Source of the DNA: Heterodera schachtii
Taxonomy: Eukaryota; Nematoda; Chromadorea; Rhabditida; Heteroderidae
Direction of reading: 5' to 3'
DNA: 64,000 bases
Assembly (NCBI GenBank): GCA_023374025.1
Contig: SIJG01000032.1
Span: 1,194,441 to 1,258,440 of the forward strand
The translations under genes were made by a program, and so were the position numbers. Positions 20,153-30,813 of this stretch are shown piece after piece. Below the pieces are notes generated by a model. It ran no database searches and was not told the DNA's origin. It saw nothing but the letters and a program-made list of their open reading frames with translations. How positions within the stretch are numbered: position 1 is the first letter of the stretch; every line of letters begins with the position of its first letter.

Positions 20153-21656
20153 TCAGACGACATTTTCGTTGCTTTTATCCGCTTCTTCTTCCTCAGCTTC
20201 TTCCGCTGGTCGCAACAATGGCCTAAAATTTTATATTAAATTTTCGATAAAATCAAAAATTGCTGTTGCTATGCACTTACTCACCCAATAAATGTTTTTT
20301 CACCCCAAAAATTGAATTGGACATTGTTCAAATTGGCATCCGAATTTTTGTCGTCGTTTTCCCATTTAATTGCCGCCGCCTTTTCACTAATTGGACATCG
20401 CTTCAACAGCCAATGAGTTTGTTCTTCCATCATCAATGTCAACTTCTCATTTGTCCGTTCATTCACCAATTCAAATGGCACAATTCGAGCTGATGCGTAC
20501 TCAATAAATTGAACAGTGTAACTGACCGAAGCAGTGGCACGGAGAAATGTCTAAACCAAAAATAAAAGGACGCGTAAATGATCAAAGGCAATTAATCATC
20601 AATCAATTTAATGAAAATATGGGTAAAAGTTGATTGAGATCGATCATTCTCATTGGTCCCATAAAAAAGGGCAAAAATGCTAGTTTTGGAGCGCTTTTCG
20701 TGATCAGCTGCTACCCCGAAAACTCTTGAATACATGGCACAATCGCTCAAAACGAGCATTTTTTTTTATGGGACTAATTGATCTCGACATTTATCGAAAA
20801 TATGGCTGGCCGATCACCACACCACCTTTTTGAAATGGTTGATCCATTCCAAATTTGGTGTCTTCAAATCGCTGTAACGCAATCGCTTCGGTTGTCCATT
20901 TGTTGTCGGCGTGTGCAACCATTTGGCCAACGCTTGGCCGGCAAAAGTTGCATTTGGCCCCTGATCAGCGATTAAACCGCGGAAGAGCAGAAAAACAGAA
21001 TCGATTGATTGCAAATGATCATGATCAGTGAGAATTGTCGGTGAAATCAGTCGAAGCAAATTGTCCAAATGCAGGCCATCTCTGATAATGAAACGGCGAA
21101 TGGTTGACGCAAAAATGGGCCAAATTTGATGGGCAAAAGCATCCCAAATCGGTGCAGTAGTAACCATTGTGATTAATGATCCTATTTGAACGAATAAATT
21201 GGTGCCACTTCTGTCCCAAATGTGCTTGTTGGCACGGAGAAATGCGAGCACAGAATGGTCAATGTACCTGCAGAAATACAAAAATGCTTTAAATACACAA
21301 AAGTATATAGGTAATTACACAATGCTAAGATCCATAAAGCGGATTTTGTTTGGCAACGGATGGTCCGGCAACGGAAATCCCACACGATTGCCATCAATCC
21401 GTACAGACACTTTCGGTTTTGGTTCACTGCTGTTCTTGCAAATTTCGATTGATCTCCAAATTGTCAATTCCGTTTTGGCAACAAAATGTTTGTCCACCAA
21501 TGCATCGAAACGGGGCGAAAGAAGCGCCATTTTAAGGCCGAGTTGGCGACGGTTAAAAGATGGCAGAATGTCCATCCACACATCGTTACAAATCCAGCTA
21601 AAATGCGTAAAATGAAAATTTGTAATTTTTAATTAATTTCATTACCGTCTGTTCAT
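20153..21656 (-). CDS. F-box-like protein, soluble type (5 exons, 355 aa)
   Basis: Exons are 21646-21656, 21319-21597, 20826-21267, 20285-20550 and 20153-20222; phases close. After a very short start (MNRR) comes the F-box-like motif WICNDVWMDILPSFNRRQL .. LLSPRFDALVDKHF. The associated region follows with YIDHSVLAFLRANK, PIWDAFAHQIWPIFA, ISPTILTD and AKWLHTP, then FLRAT .. FELVNERTNEKLTL .. LLKRCPISEKAAAIKWE. The last exon adds an acidic tail (PAEEAEEEEADKSN). No membrane helix is present. It is expected to be an SCF substrate receptor by family. The first exon of 11 nt is the least sure part: paralogues have a longer N-terminal exon. Confidence 0.78.
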
Positions 21657-21895
21657 TTTTGCGCTATTCTGTATCCAAAAAACCTTTTTTACGTCTTTAT
21701 ATACCCAAAAAAAGCAAAATAAATACCTAAAAAATAAATTTTCAAATTTCGGCACTCTCTCATTTTAAGATAAAACACGAAAATAAAAAATAAATAAACA
21801 ATAAAAGCTCGCACATTTATAAAACCACAGGACAACAAATATGTATTAAAAATAAATAAAATAATGCAAAAAAGATTTAGTGAGCATCTGATCAG
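21657..21895. other. upstream flank, AT-rich
   Basis: No exon or clear promoter motif is visible. Confidence 0.4.
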
Positions 21896-22503
21896 TAGGG
21901 CTTCCATTTTTAGGCACAAAAAATCGCGAAATAGGCACCCAAAAAGGCATAAAAAAAATCGCAAAATAGGCATTAAATAGGCACAAAAATCCCCGAATAG
22001 GCACGAAAATAGGCAAAAAAAATTTTTTCTTAACGCTTTTTAGGTAGCAAATCACGTAAAAACGTAATCAAAAAACTTAATTTTGCTTATATTTCGATTG
22101 TTTTATAGTTTTTTCGAATAAGGACATTTTTTAAACCAAAAATTTTTTATTAAGAAAAAATAATTGAATTTTGGGGATCAATTTTTGTGAAAATTTTTTC
22201 AATTCTTAGGGATGGATTTTCTGAAATTTTTTCGGGTCGATTCTTAGGGGTGTAAGTTTCATTTTTGTTGCATTTTTGCTAAGAATTTTTCCGAAAATCC
22301 TGAAAAAGGCTCCAAAAATGGCCAAATAGGCACAAAAATAGGCATTTAGGCATTAAGCACAAAAAGTCCAAAATAGGCAAAAATAGGCATTATAAAAGTC
22401 ATCGTAGAAACCCCAAACCAAGCGGAAAATGCTTTTTTCGTGCTTATCTATGCGTATTAAGTGCGCAAAAATTTTAGGCATTTGCCTAAAAATGGAAGCC
22501 CTA
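21896..22503. mobile_element. foldback element made of the word AGGCA
   Basis: The termini read TAGGGCTTCCATTTTTAGGC and the complement. CTGATCAG is duplicated exactly on both sides. The arms repeat AAATAGGCA/AGGCATAAAA words. These are hAT-like ends. Confidence 0.9.
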
Positions 22504-23127
22504 CTGATCAGTGATCCCACTTCGGATAACTAATTGGAAATAATTCGGTACTTATGTATTATCTGTGTCCAGATTTTCAAAAAAGTTTATGTTTTTGGCT
22601 ATAACTTTTTTCTTTGGCATCCAAATCCAGGCATTGTTAGTATCATTCGAAAGTTTAACCATGTTTCGAAGCTATTTATTAGCTATCGCTTCGCGATCAG
22701 ATAATTCCCAAAAAAGTTATACATGAAAATTGTGAAAAATTTGAAATTAGTCAAAATTTTGAAGTTTTTTTTGATAAAATTTTTTCCAGGCTAGAAAAAC
22801 TTTTTGTTTTTTTGTAAAGCTAATAGAGCATCTGAAGAGCTTTCGAATGATACCAACATTTTATCCACTAATATAATGGAATGGAACATACAATACCATA
22901 ATACATAGAATACAGCAGTTTATGGTTTTGAAATAGATAATCTGATACATACATACATATACATCTACTAATATAATGGAATATATACACAACGGAATAC
23001 AACAGTTTACGTAGAAATAGATTATATCGATCATATGTCTTATCCATCACATTGTTGTTTCATCGTATTGGTTATGTTTTGTTGTTGGCATCAGCATCGT
23101 TCCCGAGATTCGTCTCTCTGCTTAAGT
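22504..23127. repeat. TATCATTCGAAAGC module and four-TM 3' flank
   Basis: 22595-22860 has CTATAACTTTTTTCTTTGG, GTATCATTCGAAAG (about 22639) and the inverted GCTTTCGAATGATACC (about 22841). From about 22870 onward the DNA is the 3' flank of the next four-TM gene, with a local duplication of ACTAATATAATGGAA. Confidence 0.6.
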
Positions 23128-24740
23128 TCATTCGATGGCACATTCCGCGGCAAAATAATCATCATCATCGTAGTCGTCGACGGTTGAAGCATAATCACAC
23201 ACGGGGCACTTCTTTTTCAGCGGCGAATTCATGAAGAAAATCTCGAAGACGGATGAACACGCCAAGACGATATTGAGCACCTAAAAGTTGAAAAAAATGC
23301 CACAAAATCAAATGGCAAAAAGTGGCACACAAACTCACCAAAGTGACCAACGGCACAATTGTGTAATCCGCGCGGAAGTTGTAGCAAGTCCATAAGTTCG
23401 TCCAATTGAGCAGCAAATTGGATGAGAGCGCAGCAGAGATGCACCAGCCAATGACAGCAGGGAAGGCATACCAAAAGACGTAAAACTAAAAAAACAAAAC
23501 AAATTAAGCGACGCAATAATGGCAAATGCTTTTTGACGGAACCGCTCAGTTGGGCGCGCACGGTTGGGCGCCAGCATGTTTTTCCACGATAGCTTTTTTC
23601 TTTGGCACCCAAATCCAAAAATCTTGATATCATTCGAAAGCTCTTAACATGCTCTATTAGCCTTACCAAAAGCAAAAGGATTTTCAAGCCTGGAAAAATT
23701 TTATTAAGAAAAAACTTCAAAAATTTCGACTTTTTGCAATTTTCATAATATAACTCTTTTGGTCTAATGGTTAAGCAATAGCTTAGAAAAAGCTTCAAAA
23801 CAGATTAAGCTTTCGAATGATACCAAGTTTATTGGATTTGGATGGCAAAGAAAAAAGTTATAGAAAGTTATAGTGGAAAAATATGCTGGCTCCCAACCGT
23901 GCGCGCCCAAACGTGAGCGCCCAACCGTGAGCGCCCAACCGTGCGCGCCCAACTGAGGTAGACCGCTTTTTGACACTTCGCGAACACAGAAAATCAACGC
24001 GACAAAAAACCAGCAAATGAATTCAATCTGATCAAAAAATCCATGGGATTTCGACTGAAATGCAATTTTTGGACGCGATTTTGTCGGGTTGAATTTGCTG
24101 TGTGGCCACGCGTTACGCTCACTCACTTCATAAAAGCCCACAGAGCAAAGCATTGTCTTGATGCCAAGGCCAAGGAGGACAAGCGAGAACAATGCGATGC
24201 CGAGTTGGAGGGAAACAGGAAGCAAAATGTCATTGTTGAGGAGATTTGTGTCCATGCCAATCCAGTCAGAAAAGAAGTCAAAAGGCGAAATCTGAAAAAA
24301 AACAAAAATGAAATTTGCTTTGATCGTTATGTTTTTGCTGGCGGACCGTTATCGGAATACAAAAGCGTCCAGCGGGTGGCAATTCCGCGGCCAATTCGTC
24401 CATGAATTGGTGGTGTTGCTGTTCTTCCATTGGTTGGTGGTCATTGGTGCTGCTCGCAAAGAATTGATCGTGCCATTTGTCCTGGTCAAACATGGCCCCG
24501 AATTTGCCACTTTTTGAGTCCTTTCCGATCAGTGTAAAGCTTTTGCAATGGGCCACAGAGATGTCCTGGAGGAAGGCCTGAAAATCACATCATTATGGAT
24601 CATTAGTGTGAGATTCAAATCCAATTGACTTTTGGATCGGCAAAAGTGCCGCAGAATTCGTGAAGTGACATGAGTTGCCAAATGATGGCCAAAGTGAGCA
24701 CAATTTGCATCAGCTTGAAGTTGACGATTTTCTTCTCCAT
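23128..24740 (-). CDS. four-TM family protein, copy 2 (5 exons, 268 aa)
   Basis: Exons are 24630-24740, 24347-24577, 24127-24291, 23339-23485 and 23128-23280, all phase 0. It has the family plan with FCGTFADPK, RFCIPIT, SPFDFFSDWIG and LLLNWTNLWTCYNFRADYT. The cytosolic tail is the most distinct of the five: CPVCDYASTVDDYDDDDYF, a cysteine pair plus an acidic run. Intron 3 is enlarged by a foldback element. The start codon lies about 610 bp from that of the divergent copy 3, so both may share a control region. Confidence 0.8.
23536..23964. mobile_element. foldback MITE, CAGTTGGGCGCGC arms, in intron 3
   Basis: The arms contain CTCAGTTGGGCGCGC, and the right end repeats CCCAACCGTGAGCG words. 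GCTTTTTG is duplicated exactly (23528-23535, 23965-23972). Inside is the TATCATTCGAAAGC inverted pair. It is related in plan to the element at 13503-13887. Confidence 0.85.
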
Positions 24741-24879
24741 GATGCCGCCACGTGTGACGACTTCTTCCGTTTGCTGTGATATTTTGTAGCTGAAGGAGCA
24801 GGAGAACGATGCTTTGACGTAATTGGCAAATAGAGGCATTAAAACCAGACAGGCGCAACGAATGAGAGCAAATTTTCAA

Positions 24880-24905
24880 ATGCCTTTCCTTTTATAGACA
24901 CTTAC
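24880..24905 (-). promoter_or_regulatory. core promoter of four-TM copy 2
   Basis: On minus, GTCTATAAAAGGAAAGGC lies about 150 bp before the ATG, with GCTCTCATTCGTTGCG downstream, matching the other copies. Confidence 0.65.
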
Positions 24906-25005
24906 AATTAGTATCAAAAAGAGCAAATTCCCGAAAAAAATGGAGGAATTTAATGGGGCAAAAAATGTATAAAAGGCGACGTTTCTGAATTTGCGCGTTT
25001 TTATA

Positions 25006-25115
25006 CCTACCGTATTTACTCGATTATAGCCCCCGGGGGCTCTATTGTTCAACCCCCCTCCGAAAGGGGGCTTTATTCGAGAGGGGGGTTCTAATTCTAA
25101 ACGAGTAAACACGGT
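25006..25115. mobile_element. hairpin MITE, ACCGTATTTACTCG termini, in the divergent promoter region
   Basis: TACCGTATTTACTCGATTAT at the left pairs with CGAGTAAACACGGTA at the right, and GGGGGCT/AGCCCCC pairs lie inside. It is placed between the promoters of four-TM copies 2 and 3. A relative sits upstream of copy 5 (29325-29441). Confidence 0.8.
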
Positions 25116-25149
25116 ATGTGAGGAGGAAAAGAGAAATTTTCCTCCCACT

Positions 25150-25235
25150 AATTTTTATTCCATTCGTTTACACACCGATTCAATGCTATATGGGTCTATA
25201 TAAAGGGAACGCTTTGAACAAAATGCTCTCATTCA
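25150..25235 (+). promoter_or_regulatory. core promoter of four-TM copy 3
   Basis: TATATAAA at 25197-25204 is followed by GGGAACGCTTTGAAC and GCTCTCATTCATTGCG. The box ATTCGTTTACACACCGATTC just upstream is shared with copy 4. Confidence 0.75.
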
Positions 25236-25348
25236 TTGCGTCCGTCAGTGTATTTCATCATTGTTTTCTATTTGCTCATTTCGTTAAAGAATTGTTTCTG
25301 TTTCTTCCTCTTTCATAGCAAACAAAAGTTGTTATAACGTTGCCCATT

Positions 25349-26424
25349 ATGGAGAAGAAAATTGTCTACCTCAAACTGTTCCAAATTGTGCTCACTTTGG
25401 CATTCATTTGGCAACTCATTTCATTGGGCCAATTCTGCGGCACTTTTGCCAATCCAAAAGTCAATTGCATTTAAATTTCACCCACAAATGATCAAAATGA
25501 TGAGTTTTTCAGGCCTTCTTCTGTGACCTGTCAGCTCGCCATTGTGATCGCTATACGCTCATCGGAAGGGACGCGGAAACTGGCGAATTCGGCTCAATGT
25601 ACAACAAATTGCACAACCAATTCTTTATGAACCGCACCAATACAACTGATGAACTGAAATGCCAATTCATTCATTTCTTGACCGCAAAATTGCCACCCGC
25701 CGGACGTCAATGCATTCCGATAACAGTCAATCAGCAAAAAGCTATCATTAGCATCAATTAATTTTGTTTTTTGTTTTTCAGATTTCGCCTTTTGACTGTC
25801 TTGTTGAATGGATTGGCAAAGGCACAAATCCCCTCGACAATGACACTTTGATCTATTTTTCCGTCCAATTGTTCATCGCGATGTGCTTGCTTATCATTCT
25901 TGTAGAAGTCATCATTATAATGCAGCAACAACACTCTGTGAAAGCATATAAAGTGAGCGAGAGCAAGGGTTTTGTGCCACAGCAAATTCAACCCCGACAA
26001 AATCGCGTCCAAAATTGCTTTAAATCAAATTATTGCGGAGCAAATATACCTATCTTAATTTGTTTCGTTTTTAAGTTCGCCGTCTATCTTGGTGCCTTCG
26101 GTTCTGTCATTGGCTGGTGTTTCTGTGCTGCGATCTCATCCGATTTGCTGCTCAATTGGACGGACTGTTGGACTTGCGTTAACTTCCAAGCGGACCACAC
26201 AAATGTGCCGTTGGTCACTTTGGTGAATTTGTGCCGTTTTTGTAATTATGATTCTACATTTTCAAATCTTTTTTCAGTTGCTCAGCATTGTCTTGGCGTG
26301 TTCGTCCATCTTCGAGATTGTTCTTCACAAATTTGTGCTGAATGATGTCGTCGACACGAAATGTGCCAATATGATGATCATTGATCAGCAGCAGAAGAAG
26401 AAGAACGGAAGTGCCTTTGTGTGA
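25349..26424 (+). CDS. four-TM family protein, copy 3 (5 exons, 262 aa)
   Basis: Exons are 25349-25459, 25513-25725, 25782-25952, 26076-26222 and 26278-26424, all phase 0. The loop of exon 2 is the most diverged of the family (FFCDLSARHCDRYTLIGRDA, KCQFIHFLTAKLPPAGRQC) but keeps the cysteines. Helix 2 is more isoleucine-rich (LIYFSVQLFIAM .. VEVIIIM). The tail ends DQQQKKKNGSAFV, like copy 5. Introns are small (53-123 nt) and free of insertions, so this copy shows the ancestral exon plan. Confidence 0.82.
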
Positions 26425-26789
26425 ACAATGAACAGAAGAGACGAGATAGAACGATGCTGGTGCCAAAATATGATTGATGATATTATGATAAATCGGATTA
26501 TATATTCCTTGGTAAATTGTTGTTGTTCATTGCATATCTGCTGTTGTACCCGTATGCATAAAAATCGGATTTGATATCCTGTGGGTCGTACCGCTCTATT
26601 TCTCTCCATTACCTGTGATATTTCCTTTTCTTTGACCTGACCCGACCCGCGGGTATTTGCGGTAAAAGCCATATTTTGAGTGGTGTTATAATTAATAAAT
26701 GGCTTAGAACATACAAATTTGGGACAGAAAGGGCACCTCAAATTTACATTTAATTGTCTGTGTCATCATAAAAAAAGAAAAACCAAATA
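26425..26789. other. downstream flank of copy 3
   Basis: Similarity to the 3' flanks of the family is limited here. No exon. Confidence 0.4.
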
Positions 26790-27240
26790 TGTCCAGCCAA
26801 TTTGTGATGTTTTTGCCCGTGAAATTTGCCCCATTTTTAGGGTTGCGATCCTCCGACGTCGGGGTTGGAAAAGTCGGGGTTAGGGGTGAAAATTCCTCGA
26901 CTAAATTTGTCGGGGTTGGCTGGAAAAAATTTTAAAAATGTCGGGGGCGAAATTTCTATAAAAAGTCATAAAAGAAAAAGTTCCAGAACAAAAAAGTCTT
27001 AAAAACTCATTTAAAGACGCTTCCATCTGATTTCAAGTGCAATTGACGACTTTCGTAAAACCCCGAAAATGTCGGGGCGCAACCCTACCCATTTTTGCGA
27101 CCAGCAGCATTCGACATTTCATTTTCAAAGATATTGACCATTTGGACAATTTGCATCGTTTAATTTCGTCAACAAATCTCTCCAATCTCATGCATTTGAA
27201 TTCACAATCCATTCTGTCGCCCAAATGTCCCTTTCGTACG
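26790..27240 (+). pseudogene. F-box gene exon fragment split by a foldback
   Basis: The plus strand reads PICDVFAREICPIF at 26795-26838, then after an insertion TSSIRHFIFKDIDHLDNLHR and LISSTNLSNLMHL. This aligns with exon 2 of the intact F-box genes (PIWDVFAREIWPIFAPNIRH, LRRLVSPTILSDLINL). Nothing else of the gene is nearby. Confidence 0.8.
26838..27087. mobile_element. foldback MITE, TAGGGTTGCG termini
   Basis: Termini TAGGGTTGCGAT/GCGCAACCCTA, with the internal word GTCGGGGTTGG and exact CCCATTTT duplication on both sides. It sits inside the F-box exon fragment. Confidence 0.92.
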
Positions 27241-27570
27241 ATTTTAATTTTTGCAAGACTTTTTGTATTTGTTCATGGCTTTTTTAGCGTGTTTGTGACT
27301 TTTAGAAAGGAAATGTACCCCATTGGCTGAAAATTATGTCACTTTTCGTCACTATTTCGGACTTTTTGTCAATATTTCATCACAATTTTGGCATTTTTAC
27401 TTATCTTTTTCGAAACCTAAAATTGCGACCCTACTAATTACCAAGCAATATTTAGCTTAGAAAAACTTCTTAATATGCTGCTAAGCATTAGGAAAACAAC
27501 GTTTTGGCGAGTGAATAGTGTGAGAAAAAGAGTGGGAAATGTTTGCCTTTTATAGCATTTTCCTCCCCAC
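27241..27570. other. intergenic debris
   Basis: A second GCGACCCTA end at about 27433 hints at a lost element. No exon. Confidence 0.4.
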
Positions 27571-27574
27571 TAAT

Positions 27575-27665
27575 TTTTTTTTCTCCATTCGTTTACACAC
27601 CGATTCAATGCTATATGGGCCTATATAAAGGGAACGGTTCGAACAAAATGCTCTCATTTTGCGTT
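27575..27665 (+). promoter_or_regulatory. core promoter of four-TM copy 4
   Basis: TATATAAA at 27622-27629, with GGGAACGGTTCGAAC downstream and the shared upstream box CATTCGTTTACACACCGATT. TATAAAAGG also appears on the opposite strand at about 27545, as it does near copies 2 and 5. Confidence 0.75.
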
Positions 27666-27772
27666 CGTCTGTATATTCATCAATTTCTATTTGCCAATTG
27701 CGTCAAAGCATCGTTCTGCTGCTCCTTCATCGATCACAGCAAACGGAAGAAGTCGTCACACGTGGTGGCACC

Positions 27773-28904
27773 ATGGAGAAGAAGATCGTCTGCTTCAAGC
27801 TGTTCCAAATTGTGCTGACTTTGGCATTCATTTGGCAACTCCGTTCAATTCACCAATTCTGTGGCACTTTTGCCGACCCAAAAGTCAATTCGCTTAAATT
27901 TCACCCAAATGATCAAAATAATGTGTTTTTTCAGGCCTTCATCCATGACATCTCTGTGGGCCATTGCAAACGCTTTGCGTTCATCGGAAAGGACTCAAAA
28001 AGCGGCGAATTCGGCGCTGTGTTCGACCATCGCAAATGGAACAACCAACTGTCGATGATCAGCACCAATGGCCGACCATTCGAAGAACAGCAACACCAAT
28101 TCATGGACGAATTGGCCACGAAATTGCCACCCGCTGGACGCCTTTGTATTCCGATAACGGTGAACCAGCAAAAAACTATCATAATGATCAATTAACTTTT
28201 GTTTGTTTTTTCAGTTTTCGCCTTTTGACTGGATTGACAACCAGATAAATCTTCTCAACAATGGCACTTTGTTCTTTTTTTCCTTCCAACTGTTCTACGC
28301 ATTGTGCTCACTTGTCCCCCTTGGCATTGGCACCATGGCAATGCTCCACTTTGAGGAAGGAGTTGAAGTGAGTGATCGCAATAATTGGCGGCCACTGCAA
28401 TTTCAAAATTGCTTTTCAGTCGAAATCCGATGGATTTTTTGATCAAATTGAGATTTTATTTTTTGTCGTTGTTGAGTTTCTTCTGTGTTCGCGAGTTATC
28501 AAAATGTGCTTTGTTTACCATTACGTCGTTTACCTTATTTTGTTTTTAAGTTACCCAACTATTGCTTTGCCTTTGCTGCTGTCATTGCCTGGTGTTCATG
28601 TGCTGAGTTTTCATCCAAATTGCTGCTCAATTGGACGGACTTTTGGACTTGCGTCAATTTCCAAGCGGATCACATAAATGTGCCGTTTGTCACTTTGGTG
28701 AGTTTGTGCCGCTTTTTGCCATTTGATTTTGTGGCATTTTCCAATTTTTAGGTGCTCAGCATTGTCTTGGCGTGTTCGTCCGTCTTCGAGATTTTGTTCA
28801 TGAATTTGCTGCTCAAAAAACACCCTGTGAATGCTTCATCCACCGCCGATGCCCATCACCACAAACTGCGCAATGATGTCGCCACGGAATGTGCCATCGT
28901 GTGA
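27773..28904 (+). CDS. four-TM family protein, copy 4 (5 exons, 262 aa)
   Basis: Exons are 27773-27883, 27935-28159, 28215-28367, 28551-28697 and 28752-28904, all phase 0. Helices lie at about residues 5-25, 130-156, 168-185 and 214-234. The first loop is about 95 residues, with cysteines in FCGTF, GHCKRF and RLCIPIT. The second loop is short (NWTDFWTCVNFQADH). The tail carries a histidine-rich stretch (STADAHHHKLRND) and ends ECAIV like copy 1. The gene is intact with compact introns. It may be a secreted-pathway membrane protein; the role is unknown. Confidence 0.82.
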
Positions 28905-29324
28905 ACTTAAGCGGACGAATCGGGAACGATGCTGATGCCAACAAAACATAACCAATACGATGAAACGACGAAGTGATGGATGGATGATATGTATATATGA
29001 TAATCGGATTATAAATGCTATATTCCATTGTATATTCCATTATATTAGTAGATGTATAATGTATGCATGGTTGTATAAACTCGCTCAAAAATTTGTTGAC
29101 CAATTTTTTAAATCAGATATCGAAAATTAATTCCTAATAGGGTTTTTGTGTCACTCGAATTCGAACAAAGTCGAAAATAGCAATTCAAATTGTTAAAAAT
29201 TCTAATTTATGCAACAAAATTGCTCCAAATGCACAAGGAAAACAGCGAAATGAGCTTTTTACAATTTCATAACGATAAAACCCAAAGACATACGACCAGA
29301 AATACAAAACGAATGAATTAGATA
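28905..29324. other. downstream flank of copy 4
   Basis: 28920-29110 matches the left edge of the window (1-200), defining the shared 3' flank of the family. The remainder is AT-rich without exons. Confidence 0.6.
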
Positions 29325-29441
29325 CCGTATTTGCTCTAATTATCCACCATGGGGGATTATTTTTCAACCTCCTCGTAGACTGGGGGATAATTGGAGACTG
29401 GGATTAATGGAGATTGGGGGATAATTAGAGCAAATACGGTA
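29325..29441. mobile_element. hairpin MITE, ACCGTATTTGCTC termini, upstream of copy 5
   Basis: TACCGTATTTGCTCTAATTA pairs with its complement at the right end. The interior repeats GGGGGATAATT words. It is the same family as 25006-25115 and again lies just upstream of a four-TM promoter. Confidence 0.85.
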
Positions 29442-29504
29442 GGTAGGTATGTGAGGAAGAGTGGGAAATGTCGCCGCCTTTTATACAATTTACTCCCACA
29501 AATT

Positions 29505-29575
29505 TTTTGCTCCATTCATTGACACGCCTATATAAAGAGAACGATTCGAAAAAATTCTCTCATTTTGTGTCCGTC
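29505..29575 (+). promoter_or_regulatory. core promoter of four-TM copy 5
   Basis: TATATAAA at 29529-29536, then GAGAACGATTCGAA and TTCTCTCATTTTGTGTCC. The upstream box is shortened relative to copies 3 and 4 (GACACGCC). Confidence 0.72.
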
Positions 29576-29675
29576 AGTGTATTTCATCATTGCTTTCTAT
29601 TTGCCAATTGCGTCAAAGCATCGTTCTGCTGCTCATTCATCACAGCAAACGGAAGTCGTCAAACGCGGCTTCAGC

Positions 29676-30813
29676 ATGGAGAAGACCGTCTACTTCAAGC
29701 TGTTGCAAATTGTGCTCACTTTGGCATTCATTTGGCAACTCCTTTCACTGCACCAATTCTGCGGCACTTTTGCCGACCCAAAAGTCAATTCATTAAATTC
29801 ACAAATGATCCATAATCATGTGATTTTCAGGCCTTCATTCATGACATCTCTGTGGGCCATTGCAAACGCTTTGCGTTCATCGGAAAGGACTCAAAAAGCG
29901 GCGAATTCGGCGTTGTGTTCAACGAGCAGAAATTGCACCAACTGCTGTTGATGAGCAGCACCAATGGACGACCAATCGAAGAACAGCAATTCATGGACGA
30001 ATTGGCCGCCAAATTGCCATCCGCCGGACGCCATTGCATTCCGATAACGGTGACCCAGCAAAACCAAAAACGATGAATTAATTTTCATTTTTGTTTTTTC
30101 AGATTACCCCTTTTGACTGGTTTTTTGACGGGATTGGCCTGCTGGACAGAAACCCCCTCAACAATGGCACTTTGTTCTATTTTTCCGTCCAACTGTGCTT
30201 CGCATTGCTCTCGCTTGTCCCCCTTGGCCTTGGCACCGTGACAATGCTCCAATTTGAGGAAGGAATTGAAGTGAGTGATCGCAATTCCTGGTCACAGCAA
30301 ATTCTCTCCCAGCAAATTCTCTCCCAGCAAAATTGCTTTTCAATCGAGATTCCATGGATTTTTTGATCAAATTGTGATTTTAGTTTGATCTTTGTTGAGT
30401 TTTGATGTTCACGAGTTTGTCAAAATATGTTTTCCCTACCGATTTACCATTACGTTGCTTAATTTGTTTCGTTTTTAAGTTCCACGTCTGTCTCGGTGCC
30501 TTAGCTTCTGTCATTTGCTGGTGTGTCTCTGCTGTGGCCTCATTCAATTTGCTGCTCTATTGGACGAACTTTTGGACTTGCTTCAACTTCCAAGCGGATC
30601 AGACAAATGTGCCGTTGTTCACTTTGGTGAGTTTGTGCCGCTTTTGCCATTTGCGCATTTTCCAATTTTTAGGTGATCAGCATTGTCATGGTGTGTTCGT
30701 CCATCTTCGAGATTGTTCTTCACAAATTCGTGCTGAATGATGTCGTCGCCACGGAATGTGCCAATGTGATCATTCATCAGCAGCAGAAGAAAAACGGAAG
30801 TGCCTTTGTGTGA
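29676..30813 (+). CDS. four-TM family protein, copy 5 (5 exons, 260 aa)
   Basis: Exons are 29676-29783, 29831-30049, 30103-30270, 30480-30626 and 30673-30813, all phase 0. The family plan is complete (FCGTFADPK, GHCKRFAFIGKDSKSGEFG, RHCIPIT, LLLYWTNFWTCFNFQADQT). The first half is closest to copy 4, whereas the last exon (FEIVLHKFVLNDVVATECA .. KKNGSAFV) is closest to copy 3, which suggests exchange between copies. Downstream of exon 3 the intron repeats AATTCTCTCCCAGCA twice. Confidence 0.82.

Noticed and set aside
23750..23790. TGGTCTAATGGTTAAG resembling a tRNA D arm
   Set aside because: No matching T arm or acceptor stem follows.
14266..30813. Naming the four-TM family as claudins
   Set aside because: The number of helices and loop sizes fit, but the W-x-C-x-C signature of the first loop is not there.
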